Positions 10,162 through 21,941 of a stretch of 34,723 nucleotides of DNA are shown one piece after another (within the stretch, counting starts at the first letter, position 1; each line of letters starts with the position of its first letter). The stretch covers positions 1 to 34,723 of the forward strand of contig JSYX01000358.1 in the NCBI GenBank assembly GCA_000787465.1, read 5' to 3'. The position numbers and the translations under genes are program-made. The notes beneath the pieces are model-generated. The model worked only from the letters and a program-made list of their open reading frames with translations. It ran no database searches and was not told the DNA's origin. Origin of the DNA: Thermomucor indicae-seudaticae. Taxonomy: Eukaryota > Mucoromycota > Mucoromycetes > Mucorales > Lichtheimiaceae.

Positions 10162-12771
10162 ACAGAACTTTATCATTCCTTAGCATTCATAGATGTATAT
10201 TCAGAAAATGAATAAAACCGGGTTGTGAGGGCGGGAGAAAACTGTCTATACGATATACATGATCGTATATAACCAGCAAAAACGCTATACTTATTGCAGA
10301 ATATCCTGGTATAATGAGAGCCGTACATTGAGGGAACCGTCCAACTGGGTCGAGGAATAAAAGAATAATCGAGTGTGCTTGCCAATGCGATCAGGACAGT
10401 TTTGCTCTCGAAATACAGTGAATACAACACAGAACGGGCCTGATAAGCTTCTGTGCGCTACTACGTTCAAGACAGCCGGTTAACTCGCGTACTGCCATTC
10501 TGGGACAAGAGCTGGAGGTTGATCAATTCTTGGTCTGTTCTATGCACACCAGTACCTAAAGAGCAACCGTCCACATCTCTAGAATTGCACACTGTAAACC
10601 CGTAAAGTCGCCCGGGAAACAGCCACGTTATCTGATAACACCAGGCATATCGACGCAAAACGAGGTTCATCTTTATTCGATAACGGCCGCAGCCATGTCC
10701 GTAACGTGATGTAGATAAATATGAGGAAGAGGGACCTAATGGCATTCCAGAAACCCGCAGGACGTCTAGGTCAATTACACAATGACATTGTCAGTAACAT
10801 AGAATGATATGTCACACATCAGGTCGGCAGTCATCCAATGAGCCGTTCTAATATATTTGTATCTTCAAAGAAAGAAACTGATGACACATTAAATTCAAAA
10901 GGTGAAAAGCACTCAGAGTACTCATAGGCAGGCAGAGCTGGCCCAGCACAGTGTGCTGGACACCTTACACCTTTTGCAACCCTCCTATTACCCTGATTGA
11001 AGCAAAAAGTTAGGCTTACCGGTCCGCCTTCATACACATGATTCCAACCTGTTGGACTTTTGTATATTCTGCAAACCGAATGATGCTCTATAGCCAACAA
11101 CACCAAAGGATTTTCGATAACAAAGCCAAAGATCCAGTTTTTGCCAAGAATCACAAGTTGCATGAGACTTCACCAGATCGTATAAAATGGGACTAAAAAC
11201 ACATTTAAAGACGACTCTGTCTTCCATTGATCGCGCCATGTTCAAGGCGGCAAACCTGTGCGGGTATCTTTGCATGAGGCGCGTTGGGTCCGCCCCGACC
11301 AAGGTAATAATTCGAGATACACGACACATTGGGTTTGGATCACGCGCAATAAAAAAAAAGAAAACTGATCTTACAGAGGCTGCGCCCGGTTGTCGACCGG
11401 CACCAGTGACAGGCCACGCGCCAAGTACCGACACGTAAGTCTAGGAACAAAATACGGGTTTCGCGGAAAAGGAACGCAGGGTTATGACAATCGCTGCCAA
11501 CTCGTTTGCTATCAGGGATCTGTCGGAGACCTTGTAACGCGCGTGGCCGGCGATGGCGGTAAGTACTGCAAATGTAGATGGGTTCCTGAGTTCAGTTACT
11601 AACAGCTCCATTGCTGGATACGAGGAAAGTAGGTTGCCAATAACGTTCTCATGATGCTTTCCCACTTGCTCATCTATTTCTAGTCACTTATTATACGACT
11701 AACGTATACAAGGCCAGGCGAACCTGTGTTCGCACGCTCCATGTCTGCAACATCCTCGGAAGTCGGGTCTTGCTTCTGGCCAACATTTGGAAACCGGAGG
11801 AACTTCAGCGTGTAGGTTATCTGCTGGTGTGTCTTTCTGTTGTGGCCCTGCCTAATGGTTCTCTTCCAGGCCTCGCACGCAGATTTCGAGCAGTGGCTCG
11901 CAGAATTGTCTTCTTCGCCCGTGTGCGGGCCGCTCAAGTGGGGGCCCAGTATTCCTGACCATATTGTCCGTACCTTGAACGTGTTCGTCGACCCGGTGTC
12001 GCAAGCCTGCCAAGTTGTGGCGGCGCGGCGACAGTGATAACTCTGTCGATTACTCTTTGATTGTGATTTTTGCGGGTCCTTTTGATTGCTCGCGTTTTGT
12101 TTTGTAATAACAAGACCTTTCCAGACTGCTCTGTTCTTTGCAGGTCAATAGACTCCGCGGCCAGGCGGCTGCTAGCTAGAGGGAAATGAACTCTTTATTC
12201 TGCGAAAGAAAAAAAATTCAAGCCAAAGCAAAAAAGTCATATTTTATCAAATAGAATTTCTCAGGCAGTGCACAATTCCGGTGTATATCATTTGCAGAAA
12301 GTTGGATTGGTAATTGAACTTTTTGTTAGCGTCGTTGTCACTCCTCATATCGCTCTGACCTGTAGGCCCACACCTCACCTCACGAATGGGGACCCGGAAT
12401 GAAGGGGGGGGAGAAAGACCTAAAAACACCATGCCTTGGTCAGAAAACAGAGTAGTCATTTGACAGGATAATCAAGAACTTACAATAAATCTCTAGCGTG
12501 GAACTTACTACATTTGCCAGTACCGTATCATGCCACCACGCTGTCTGCCCATGCGTTTCGTCTCACACATTTGAAGGAGGTAGAATGGACGAGATGGTTC
12601 GTTGTTCCCAGCAGATCTTGTGTCGAAGATAGATGATGGTTCCAGAACGGCGCCGTAGCACGATAATATAGACCTTGCCGGAGCTTGTGGCTTTCAGCTT
12701 TTTGACCTTTGAAGAATGAAGTTGCGCTCTGCGCACACGCTTGTGTTTATTATTATTATAAACACCAGCAT
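10162..12771. other. Gene-poor interval with only weak coding signals
   Basis: 2.6 kb without a recognisable gene. Between 11187 and 12037 on the plus strand are short open stretches that could be joined in phase (11187-11303; 11379 to about 11437; about 11489-11540; 11731 to about 11810; 11869-12037), the last reading FEQWLAELSSSPVCGPLKWG and ending at a TGA. Some of the splice sites needed are poor (AGAG acceptor near 11378, GTGTAG donor near 11811) and the product resembles nothing I know. It could be an unknown gene, decayed retroelement or chance. Elsewhere I see only AT-rich sequence and no RNA genes. Confidence 0.3.
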
Positions 12772-14005
12772 TTACACAGATGACTTCAACTGCTGTGAGA
12801 TGCTCCGGTGCGCGAGCTCAAATTCTAGTGCAGTAGCTTCGGTAACGGCCGAGGACTGTGCAAACGCTCTTGCTTGGACAGGCGAACTTTGGTCTCTCAT
12901 TCTGCCCGGTAGTACCAGGGACTTGACTGACTTTTTATGCTCGTGTCCACCTCCGTTGTTGACGGTATCATTCGCTCTGTGATCATGAACTGCTTGCTTC
13001 TTGGGCAGCAGCATTCCCTCGCATGAACCAAGCTCTATCGTCTTTTCCGTGTCCCGCGCCGCTATCTCAAACGAATTCGTACCAGCGTTATTAGTCCGCG
13101 TTCCAGCGATCAGGGAAGCAGGCGAAATCTTTCCGTAATGCACATCCCATGTATCCCACCACACCTGGATCAGATCGGATCCAGGACAGAAAACGGAGCC
13201 GTCAGCAAATCTTTGGATATGCCAAGGCTTGGGTTGACCGATGAAATGAACAATAGCAATCTTGTCACGGAACCGCAAGTACGCTGGAACATAACTATCA
13301 CTCGTGTTCAGCAACAAACCAAGGTGTGTGTACCTTTTTCTTCTTTTTTTTACCTATACGTCGTCGACGATGTCACGTTATAGATAAACGGGAGCCGATG
13401 TTCTATTGTCTCTGGCCATGAAGAAAAGTACGAGTTCAACAGTCCCTGATCACCACCTAACCTCCCCCCACGCCAAGCGTAAGTGAGCTTTTCGACTCTT
13501 TTTCTTCCTCTTATATACTGCTTGCTCCTTTACCGTCAAAAGAACCTTCCTTGGCAGCAAGCGCAACCAGTTCCCGGTAACACACTTCCGACGGCTCCAT
13601 GACAAACACACCCGAATTAAAGCAATCGGGCCACCCGGCGTCAGGCGCAGCCGAAAACGAAGGTCTCTGGAACAACTCGTCCACATTCCTTAGCGGCAGC
13701 GTGTCGGCATCCAGAAACACAAGCTTCCTACGAGACAGTCGCCAAAGATGTAGCTTGGTAAACGTCAGTCCAAGATCAGGACGCCCCAAGAACTGCAAGT
13801 TCTCGGGCGTCGTGGTCTCGAGAGGATCAACATCAATGAGTTCGTCATACACATTCGCGAGTAATTCCCGGAGATGGTCTGCGATTCCGGGCGTGATTAG
13901 ACATGCCAGAGGTCGCGTTGTCCTCAGGTCACGCAAGCGGTGGCCCAATACGAGCGCCCCAGGTACGTAGGAATCCGAGGTGACAAGCGTCACGTAGGCT
14001 TCCAT
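12772..14005 (-). CDS. GLG: Glycogenin-like glycosyltransferase (GT8)
   Basis: Three exons on the minus strand, 14005-13534, 13456-13354 and 13294-12772, giving 365 residues. Glycogenin primes glycogen by self-glucosylation from UDP-glucose in the cytosol. The GT8 domain begins [20 protein letters not shown], with the metal-binding DxD at 99-101 ([19 protein letters not shown]). Further family signatures are [42 protein letters not shown] and [15 protein letters not shown], followed by the usual acidic/aromatic segment ([15 protein letters not shown]) and a poorly conserved tail. Both introns (77 and 59 bases) are fixed by this continuity. I cannot place the acceptor tyrosine with confidence. 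The gene sits alone between two gene-poor stretches. A galactinol synthase-type GT8 is an alternative, but the domain order suits glycogenin. Confidence 0.88.
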
Positions 14006-14544
14006 TCCAGAGCAAAAAGGCAAAGTGCGTGTGAGACAGACAGATGGGGAGAGAGAGAGAGGGAGAGAGAGGAAGATACTGTATGCCGTCTCTTTGTTAT
14101 CGTACCTCATCAGTATGACAGCCCAGCATCTTGTACGATCATGCTCTATTTCATTTTCATTTGCAAAGTTGCAAGGCTTATTTTCTTTGAACAGAACCAC
14201 TATCCACAATCAAGAACATCGTTGCCGTATGAACTTTGCTGGAGTATGGTCCGAAAACACATCAGTAAATAACACTAATCTCCTGTACACCGCGTGGCCC
14301 AGCAGCAAGTTGTGCTACGGACCATCTGCCCGCATCAGCTACTTGGCGGTAGAAATAAAGAATTATACATGTCTGAAAGCACAGGCTTCATATTTGCGCA
14401 GAAAGTACAAACATAATATAAACAAATGCAAAAGCACCAGTCATGGTCAGTATGCTTTAAATGGATCTTGTGTGCTTCATCCGTCATTTCCATCGGGAAT
14501 ATCATGATCGTAAGTACAGTTGTTTGTTCAAAGCTTCAAAGGCG
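14006..14544. other. Upstream region of the glycogenin gene with a GA run
   Basis: 539 bases upstream of the glycogenin start. A (GA)n-rich simple repeat lies at about 14046-14075, directly beyond the start codon, and is the only clear structure. I see no gene here. Confidence 0.4.
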
Positions 14545-14827
14545 TGCAATACGTTATCATCGAGTTTTAAGCTACCACCCGCTCGGCCAAGAAAGAAATG
14601 ACACATTTTCCACTTAGAAACATAAGTCCTTCGTGCAGGACCCGCCCGAAAGAGGCATCGGCGGGCAGGGCGGGCACCGCTTGAATACCAGTACGAAAAT
14701 GTTCAACATGTTCCATTGGCCGTTCGAACCAGACGTTAGCCAAGTCGCGAAGCCCTGGTCGCTTGCGTAGACTGGTCATGTATTGAAGCCAGCCCCGCAT
14801 AGATCTTTCACTTCTGCTGTTAATCAT
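14545..14827 (-). pseudogene. Decayed Gag-like segment, related to the 9.4-10.2 kb copy
   Basis: On the minus strand an open stretch of 86 codons reads FERPMEHVEHFRTGIQAVP, then ADASFGRVLHEG, followed by ISFLAERVVA and a stop. ASFGRVLHEG is identical to residues of the 9.4-10.2 kb candidate, and 29 of 33 bases match (14627-14659 minus against 9665-9697 plus). Beyond a roughly 27-base insertion the similarity resumes (ISFLAERVVA against FLFLSDRVVV). The frame then meets TAA where the other copy has VDHSVID, and the zinc knuckle is not preserved. It therefore looks like a dead fragment of a dispersed element. Confidence 0.5.
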
Positions 14828-17597
14828 TGACAGAACCCACTGTCAGTCTTGGTCGTACCTAGCAGTTTCGTGTTCTGCGACAGCCGGCGGTGCTTGCCTC
14901 CAGACACGCGAGCAGGACGACGACACTTCCGCGTCCGCGTGAGGTCCTGGTCAGCGTAGGGAGAAGCGGAATGGAGATCGTTTTCTTCCGATCCATCTCC
15001 AAGGGACCATGCCGCTGGCTGGTGCTGCAGTTGTAATGCATAAAGCAAATTGCGACATGACGGTATTGTAACAGGTGAAGGCGCACGCCGCCATGCGCGA
15101 GGAGTACACTGGATATCAAATACACTCGTGTCATCGCCAAGTGTATGTCATGGGTAACAACACACTCCTTACCGCATCAAGAACGTGAGGAAATGATGAG
15201 TCCTATTCGGTGCCAGGCAACCGCAGCAGGCGTTCTGTAATAATGGTACTGCCCTGGCACGCTTAAATTGTCGAGATTGCAGGACACCCCTAAATAAAAA
15301 CTGTTGGAAGTTGTCTGCGAAGTTTCTACGCATGTAGTTCAGCGTAGATTGTTGAGAGTGGCCCTGTTTGGCGACCGGCGCGAACGACTGTTGCCGAGGA
15401 ACGGACCCTCGGGGAGCCTTGGACGTTGTCTTTGCTGCGATACGGCCCTGGCAGAGACTGCTGCCGGAAAGCGCGAAGCTCTAAATGTATAGTATGCCGA
15501 TCGCAGCGTACCAACCGGCAGCAGACCTATATTATCCTCTGCGTTAGAACTTTGACCATAAGAGAATTGGAAAAAGGGTGTACTTACGCTGCAACAAAGT
15601 CTTGAGGGCCGTTGACGGTGAACCCGAGGCGGATAAAGTTGCAACGGCAGCCTCGTTATGTCCGCAAAAGTATCCAAATCAAATATTTCTGGCTTCATAA
15701 AGACGAGAAGAAAGGCCCTCATCCGACCACAAACGCAAGCCATGCTGCCACCGTCTTCTCAGAGTATTCGGTCTTGTGCCTACTAAGGAAGCCTAATAAT
15801 GAAAGGCTCAGCAAAACCGCTGCCTCTGCATTGTATTGTTATGAACATCCAACTTACATACTTTGACCACTTCTTCGTAATAGTACTAAACACGCAAGGG
15901 ATCAGCGATACCACACGATGCATTGCAGGTCGTTGTACGAACCGAAGCGGCAAGGGACAGCCGGATGCCGGATGCTGAATGCCGGATGCCCAAGACCAAG
16001 TCAGCGTGTTCAAGCGGGAACCAATTGGTCAGCAAGTTGCTGCTCTCGAATAGAACAGGCAATGCGCTATCGACGAGGAACCTCGGATCTCTAGAGACCA
16101 ATGTTGAAACGGCGGCCCGTGTGCTTGCGCGGCCGGAACGGTGTGGTCTCCGCCCGTTCACCCGGGAGCAACGTCCCTGGTCCTTCGCGTTGTATTCCAG
16201 TATGTCCGTGCTCGCGGTCGTCTAAGGTACGTTCATATTAGCCGTATCCAATGCCCGAATGAAGTTTTATTCCAACGAGAACAAATGTCGTCCTCTGCCT
16301 ACAAAATGGGATGAGAAGACAAGTCAAACACAAAGGCTAAGCTTGACTTACCTTTCATGATGACGACAGTAGAACCGACAGCACACCTGCAAAAGACATT
16401 GTGTGTTGATTGAGGAAGAAAATTGCGCGGCAGACAGTTGATCAGTTTTTTTTTTGATGCAACGTTGGAAGCTGTCCCGGAGCAAGACAGAATACTGGCT
16501 TCCGCGAACGCAGCAGGCAGCTTCCTTGTACAGCATGGGCAAAGTTTGAGTATGTCAATGATAAATACTCCTTGAAGGGCTTCTTGTGTACCTTTTGTTC
16601 TGTCTGTCATGCTGCAGTGTAAGAGAACGTCGACAAAGTTTCATGGACGACATGAGATGACGAACAACCGAAATCTCTCCATGCGACGAACAATGTCAGA
16701 GACCCAGGAGCATCCCGGCTCTATGCCTGTAATTGTCAGCTACACGAAATACTGGGTCGACTTTATCACTTGTGTGCACTTACCCAAGGCGCTCTCCGGT
16801 GAACTCCTGCGTGAGGAGCAGAGTTACGTAGAGGATTATATGTCGCCCACTCGCGCCGATTAGGCCTACGAAATCCCCGGAGGGAAACACATACGTCAGC
16901 ACTAGGACTTGAGTCAGCATAACTTGTCGAAAGCACCTTATGCAGACAGCTTGGATCCCCATCAATAAAGAATCCTGATATATTCCAGTAGTCATCCGTC
17001 CTTACCAAATGTCTCTTGACTTGCACACAAAGTAGCTGCTTTAACGTATTTCTGGATCAAGAGTTCTTGCAGGACAAAGAAAAGAGGAAACGATTCGTAG
17101 GCGCCAAATGACGTAGCAGCTTGTACACGTAAGCCTAGCGCATTGATTCTTCTGGATAAAGTGAATCGAATGTTTGATCAAGCGTTGGCCGATGCTTTCA
17201 GCTTGAAAGATTACAGCCTGAAAAGAAAGATACCGCGGGTAAATATCTTGACTTAAACAAGCTACTCTATAGCGTGATTCACCGATGCAATGATAGTCTA
17301 ATTCGATATCATGATCACTTTTATTGACAGAAGTTACATGTTTATAGAGGATGCTCGACAATGGTCACCATAAAGAAATACGGAAGTCATTGTAGGGTTC
17401 CTGTTTCTCAAGATGTTCCCCAGAGAATTCATCAACACCGCCCTGTTAAGCCAATTGCAGTTGTCGATGTTTCAATACATAGCAAACATATGAAAAACGC
17501 GAAAACCTCGTAAGGAAGCGCATATATAAATCACAAATCATAATAACAACAGTACAAGTTTTTTCCAATAAATACTGTAGATAGATATATACGATGT
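14828..17597. other. Gene-poor interval, probably degraded repeat sequence
   Basis: 2.8 kb without a gene I can support. Scattered frames of 60-150 codons on both strands show no family motifs. A small tandem repeat of the unit gccggatgc (three imperfect copies) lies at about 15960-15990. Together with the Gag-like fragment next to it, the stretch is likely old repeat material; this is inference. Confidence 0.35.
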
Positions 17598-19930
17598 TCA
17601 ACAGGGACCCAGGTTCTTCCATACTCCAACAGGGCCTCCAGGAACATCTCCAAAAGTCCACCAATTCGCCTCCCAGAGCTGTCCTTGGTAAACCACGCGG
17701 TCTCCTCCCACATATGTCTTTGTCAAGGACCATGGCAGAACGTTCCTGCACGGTGCTCCAGCAAATGGCGAAGGAGTTGCGCTCTGACTCGAGGAGGACG
17801 AGGATGGTGGGAAAGTAGATGATGCTCTGCGAGAAGAAGAAGCAGATCGGCTGGATGTTGGCCTGGGGATAGGTATCGTTGGCACAGGCCAAGTGAAGGA
17901 CGAGGTCGACGAGTATATGCGACTACTGCTGCTGCTGGTTGGCAGCTGGAACTGACTCTGACTTTGACTGGGTGAAGAAGGTGTACTTGTTCCGTTGCCG
18001 CCGGCACATGCGCTCACTGGAATCACAAGTTATTACTATCGACTTTTTCTGTTAAGCAAAGGTGAAAAACAACGTTACCTGGTGTCCACTCATTAGCGGC
18101 ATCAACTTTTGGTTCGCCGCTAGCAAACCATTTTGCCTAATGTGCCCTCTTTGCTTAATTCTATCCATCTTTCAGCATCCCCTTTAGATTTGCTTACCTC
18201 CCAAATGTAGCTGTACCATGCGATAGAGAAAAAAGAGAACAGAATGAGAAAACATACATTATAGTAATGAGCTATAACGGTTATCCGTTATCTTACCCTC
18301 TGCAAAGTATAGAGTTAGAGTCAATGTGACCCAAGGCTACGTATCGGTTATGTATACACTTACTGATAAGAGACACGACTTCCTGCATCATAACCACCCG
18401 AAGAAGCCGACCAAGCAGGTGCATCGCATGGCGGGAAAGCAAACGGCTGACCGCAGCTACCACTTTTGTTTATCGCAGATTTCAATGCCGAGTCGATACG
18501 ACCGTTATTATAAGCTTGCGATGCATCTATGTACGATCAACTTGTTGAACTATTTCGCTCCTCTTGCTTAAAATAGCGAGCCAAGTGGTTACCCCAAAAC
18601 ATGAGACCTCCAAAACTAGGAAATGACCGCTGCATATCTTGTGCAATCTGTGCCAGGGTGGATGCGGACACGTAGCCAGTACCGGCCGCGGACGTACTGG
18701 CAGGTGCACCTATATAAATCTTGACGTCCGGATTGGCAGAGATATGGCGTGCCCAATAATCCCAAACGCCAAAGTTCCATTGGTTAACGTGACCAAAAGT
18801 CTGCAGACCACACAGATTATTGTCTATGTCCAAGAAAGAAACCGCGTCAGACAAGTTATATGCGATGCGTGTATGGCACTGGTGATGAAACTCACAAAAC
18901 TGAACAAAGACGGCGTCCATCGGGAAATTGTTCATTGTTTCCTGCAGGTTCGCGTCGGGGTATACACACTGAGGAGCGGCAGTAATGTAATATTTCTTGC
19001 TGGTGTCCGCGTCGAACTTTGATTTTAACCTTTGAAGAAACGTTGTATAGTCTAAAACAAAACGAGTTATATATTTTCTCTGCTTGCATGCCCAATGAAA
19101 TAAATACTTGCGTGCGGAGCCTCCGCCCTCGATATCCAGATCAATCCTGTATTAGGATGCTTGCTTAGCGCATAACGAAAAGGGAATAAAAACCACGCAG
19201 TGTCATTTTACCCATCCAGCACTGCATCACCAAAGGGTCGCATGTTGGATGATCCACCCAGGAACTCATTCCATATCGTGTCAGCAAAGGCCGACGCCTG
19301 CTCATCCGATGCAAATCCTACGCCACCTGTTGCTCCGCCTAGCGATAACACGATGGCTTTACCGCGTTCTTGACAATATTTGATATCACTCGCGATGCCA
19401 GTACAATTGGCCAATTCGGTGCCAGGAAATGTACCGTTATCATCGGTATTACACGTCTACATTTTTTGCCCACATAAATAAATTTAGCGATCTACAAAGC
19501 GCCAGATCCAGAACAAACTTACGTTGGCCAAGTTGATGATGGGTTGGCCGCCCAAACCGAAAAAGGTTGTAAGAAAAGAGATGGGGAATATGTCTGCGGT
19601 ATCATCATCACAGTAGAAGCGAAGCGGTTTTTGCCATCCAGTACGATTAGCGGGATCAGCTGCTCCAAACGAGTTCTGCCCCCAGTCTATACGTGTTCCC
19701 CTTTAGATTTAGAACGTATACATAGATACACTCTGGTCGTTGTACTTACAAAGTGCGAGGTTGTTGTTGCAGTTGCTCTGGCCAGAGATGAAAAGCATGC
19801 GTCAAAGTCAGGAACCAACATACAGGAAACAACAGGGATTGCGTACCTGAAATGCAATGACGCAATTCAAGACAGATAATAAAAGAACAAGAGTCCACGC
19901 AATCGCCCTTCTCGTCATCATCATCATCAT
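17598..19930 (-). CDS. Secreted class III chitinase (GH18) with two carbohydrate-binding modules
   Basis: Eleven exons (minus): 19930-19847, 19777-19750, 19686-19523, 19456-19212, 19146-19112, 19051-18896, 18823-18593, 18526-18364, 18212-18200, 18136-18079, 18016-17598; 531 residues. It hydrolyses chitin outside the cell, in wall remodelling or nutrition. A signal peptide (MMMMMTRRAIAWTLVLLLSV) leads into a class III GH18 barrel: NNLALYWGQNSFGA, IVLSLGGATGGVGF, then the catalytic DGIDLDIE (D173, D176, D178, proton donor E180), YYITAAPQCVYPDA, FVQFYNNLCGLQTF and GGLMFWDASQAYNN. A chitin-binding module of the CBM5/12 style follows (APAWSASSGGYDAGSRVSY, YIWEAKWFASGEPK), then a Ser/Thr/Pro-rich linker and a second module (YVGGDRVVYQGQLWEANWW) ending in Cys. 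Exon 9 has only 13 bases. Intron 5 (19111-19052) needs a GC donor (GCAAGT) to keep the frame. The gene diverges from the CDC1/TED1-like gene. Confidence 0.92.
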
Positions 19931-20462
19931 CTTCTTCTCATCCACAAAGGCTATAAAGAAAGAAAGAGAGAAAGGAACAAGCAGGAAAAAAGGCGTGCAG
20001 ATCAAGGTGCAGTGTGTATAAATTCCAGTTGGATTTGTGGCGGCCCGTGTGACCTCATCGTCAACATTTCAACTGTGACAACCATTAAATACGTCTGTGC
20101 AGAATGTCCTGTCTTTTCCACAATGGCGCGTCTAGCTCTCTTTAATCAGACATCCTTTACAAGTTGGCTGTACCCAAGATGATGTCCTCTTTATGTATCA
20201 CAAAGACTTTATCATCAAAAGGGGTCACCGCAACGAATAACCTGTGCTGAAACACAATGACCAACAGGCAAACAAACATTTGTGGGATCCATACTTTTGT
20301 CTTTTTGCTATCATATGCCTCACTGGCATATTTCACAGTCTCAAAGAAAAAGCCAGGACACGTGCTGCCGCATATTGGTCCATGCTTCTGATCGAGGTTG
20401 CACAGAGGAGTTACCCGATTTGGGCCGTATACCACTGACCGTTCCCAAATTTTTTCTGCAGC
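19931..20462. promoter_or_regulatory. Divergent promoter region, chitinase and CDC1/TED1-like gene
   Basis: 532 bases between two divergent start codons. A minus-strand frame of 108 codons (20157-20483) overlaps the CDC1/TED1-like first exon but has no recognisable motif, so I do not call it a gene. No other structure is evident. Confidence 0.35.
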
Positions 20463-21906
20463 ATGCTTCAGTTCTTGTGGCACATGCTCGAACGCCCATT
20501 ACGATCCTCTCGAGACTTTGTCTATAGTCTGAAGCTCATTTGGATTCTTGCATTGTTGCATGGCGAGTTCTTGATTTTCTGGAGAGCCGCTCGTCAATGC
20601 GCACCATGGCCACGTCCAACCTCGTCGTCCATCACCTCTGCTAATGACCAAGTAAACGAAGCCGTTGTTCGCGGGGAGAGCTGCCATCTGTTAGACGTTA
20701 ATCATTGAAATGAACAACAGGCGCTTGAGCGGTTTCTAGTCGTGGGCGATCCGCAATTGACCGACGCATTCTCCTACCAAGGCCGGCCAGGCATCCTACT
20801 GAGGATCTCTGAATTCTACAGCGACTTGTACATGAAGCGAAACTACCGTCATTTAAGCAAGGCGCTGGTGCCGGATGCCACCTTGTTTATGGGCGACTTG
20901 ATGGACGGCGGCCGTGAATGGGACAATGTCGGGTAACGTTCTATCTCTCCCTCTTTGCCCCTTTTATACACTTGTTTCCAACCATTTTTTTCGGTTTAGG
21001 TACAAACATCAAGCAGCTCGATTTCATCGCGTCTTTCCCTCAAGACACCCGCAGTTTTTTATGGCCGGCAACCACGATATCGGGTTTGGCAACGGGATAA
21101 AGTCGCACGTGTACGACCGATTCAAGGCCGAGTTTGGCCCGTCTTCCCATGTCATCCGTACATCCTCATCGTACTCTATCGTGGTCGTCGACACCGTCTC
21201 GCTCAGCGCCAATAATCTGACCAGCAAAGACGAGGCACTACGACTGCTGGACACGCAATTACCCCCGCACCCGCGTATCTTGATGTCCCATGTGCCGCTT
21301 TATAGACCGCCAGGCACGTCGTGTGGCCCCGATCGACAAGGCCAGAGCGACGAGATATACCAAGGCACAGGATACCAGTACCAGAACCTGCTTGCGGAAG
21401 ACCTCAGCCAACTGCTCCTTGAACGCGTGAACCCAGTCGCCGTGTTTTCCGGCGACGACCACGATTACTGTGCCGTCTGGCACAACAACGCGCTCGAAAT
21501 CACAGTGCCGACATTTAGCATGGCACAAGGATTAAAGTACCCCGGCGTCCTCTTGCTCGACTTGTCTCCCTCAGAGGGCGATAACTCTTTTGCTACCAAA
21601 CTTTGCTGGCTTCCTGATCAGATCGCCGTCTTTGCCAGTTATGGATACTTGGCCGTTGCCACTCTCGCTGCGCTCTGCATCATGCACGGATTCAGACAAC
21701 GTTATCATCATCACCAGCGCAATACAAAAGGTAATAGGTTTGCTTCCATGGTGGAAGATCTACCCATGCCAGCAACAACATCAACCCGTTCGTCATCACC
21801 TGTCATCTCCACCAGACGGTTCTTTCTTTCTGCATTAACCAAAGATATATCCGACATTGCTTTCACTGGCATCATTACCTATATTCTCTGTGTTGTTTTT
21901 CTCTAA
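20463..21906 (+). CDS. CDC1/TED1/PGAP5-type ER metallophosphoesterase
   Basis: Three exons, 20463-20651, 20721-20932 and 21000-21906, giving 435 residues. This family removes ethanolamine-phosphate side groups from GPI anchors in the ER, so that GPI proteins can be exported. The first exon has a membrane anchor (YSLKLIWILALLHGEFLIFW) followed by QCAPWP, resembling the conserved Cys-x-Trp-Pro of the family. The metal-site motifs are all present: VVGDPQL (D73), FMGDLMDGG, MAGNHDIGFGNG (N158, H159), ILMSHVPLYRP and FSGDDHDYCAVWH. Two further hydrophobic segments lie at the C-terminus (IAVFASYGYLAVATLAALCI and IAFTGIITYILCVVFL). I cannot separate Cdc1 (mannose 1) from Ted1/PGAP5 (mannose 2) by eye. 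Only 35 bases separate its stop codon from that of convergent RSC9. Confidence 0.88.
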
Positions 21907-21941
21907 CTACTAATTTGTATATATATACATACTTTTTTTCT

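Noticed and set aside
15304..15492. Plus-strand frame with a CLCC...ET string resembling a retroelement C-terminal zinc motif
   Set aside because: The histidine and last cysteine are missing, and there is no reverse-transcriptase sequence around it.
16299..16610. A 103-codon minus-strand frame with CAVGSTVVIMKG
   Set aside because: Composition looks random and the possible splices lead to a stop within a few codons; too weak to call.
20157..20483. A 108-codon minus-strand frame in the chitinase/CDC1-like promoter
   Set aside because: No recognisable motif, no upstream exon, and it overlaps the convincing first exon of the CDC1/TED1-like gene on the other strand.
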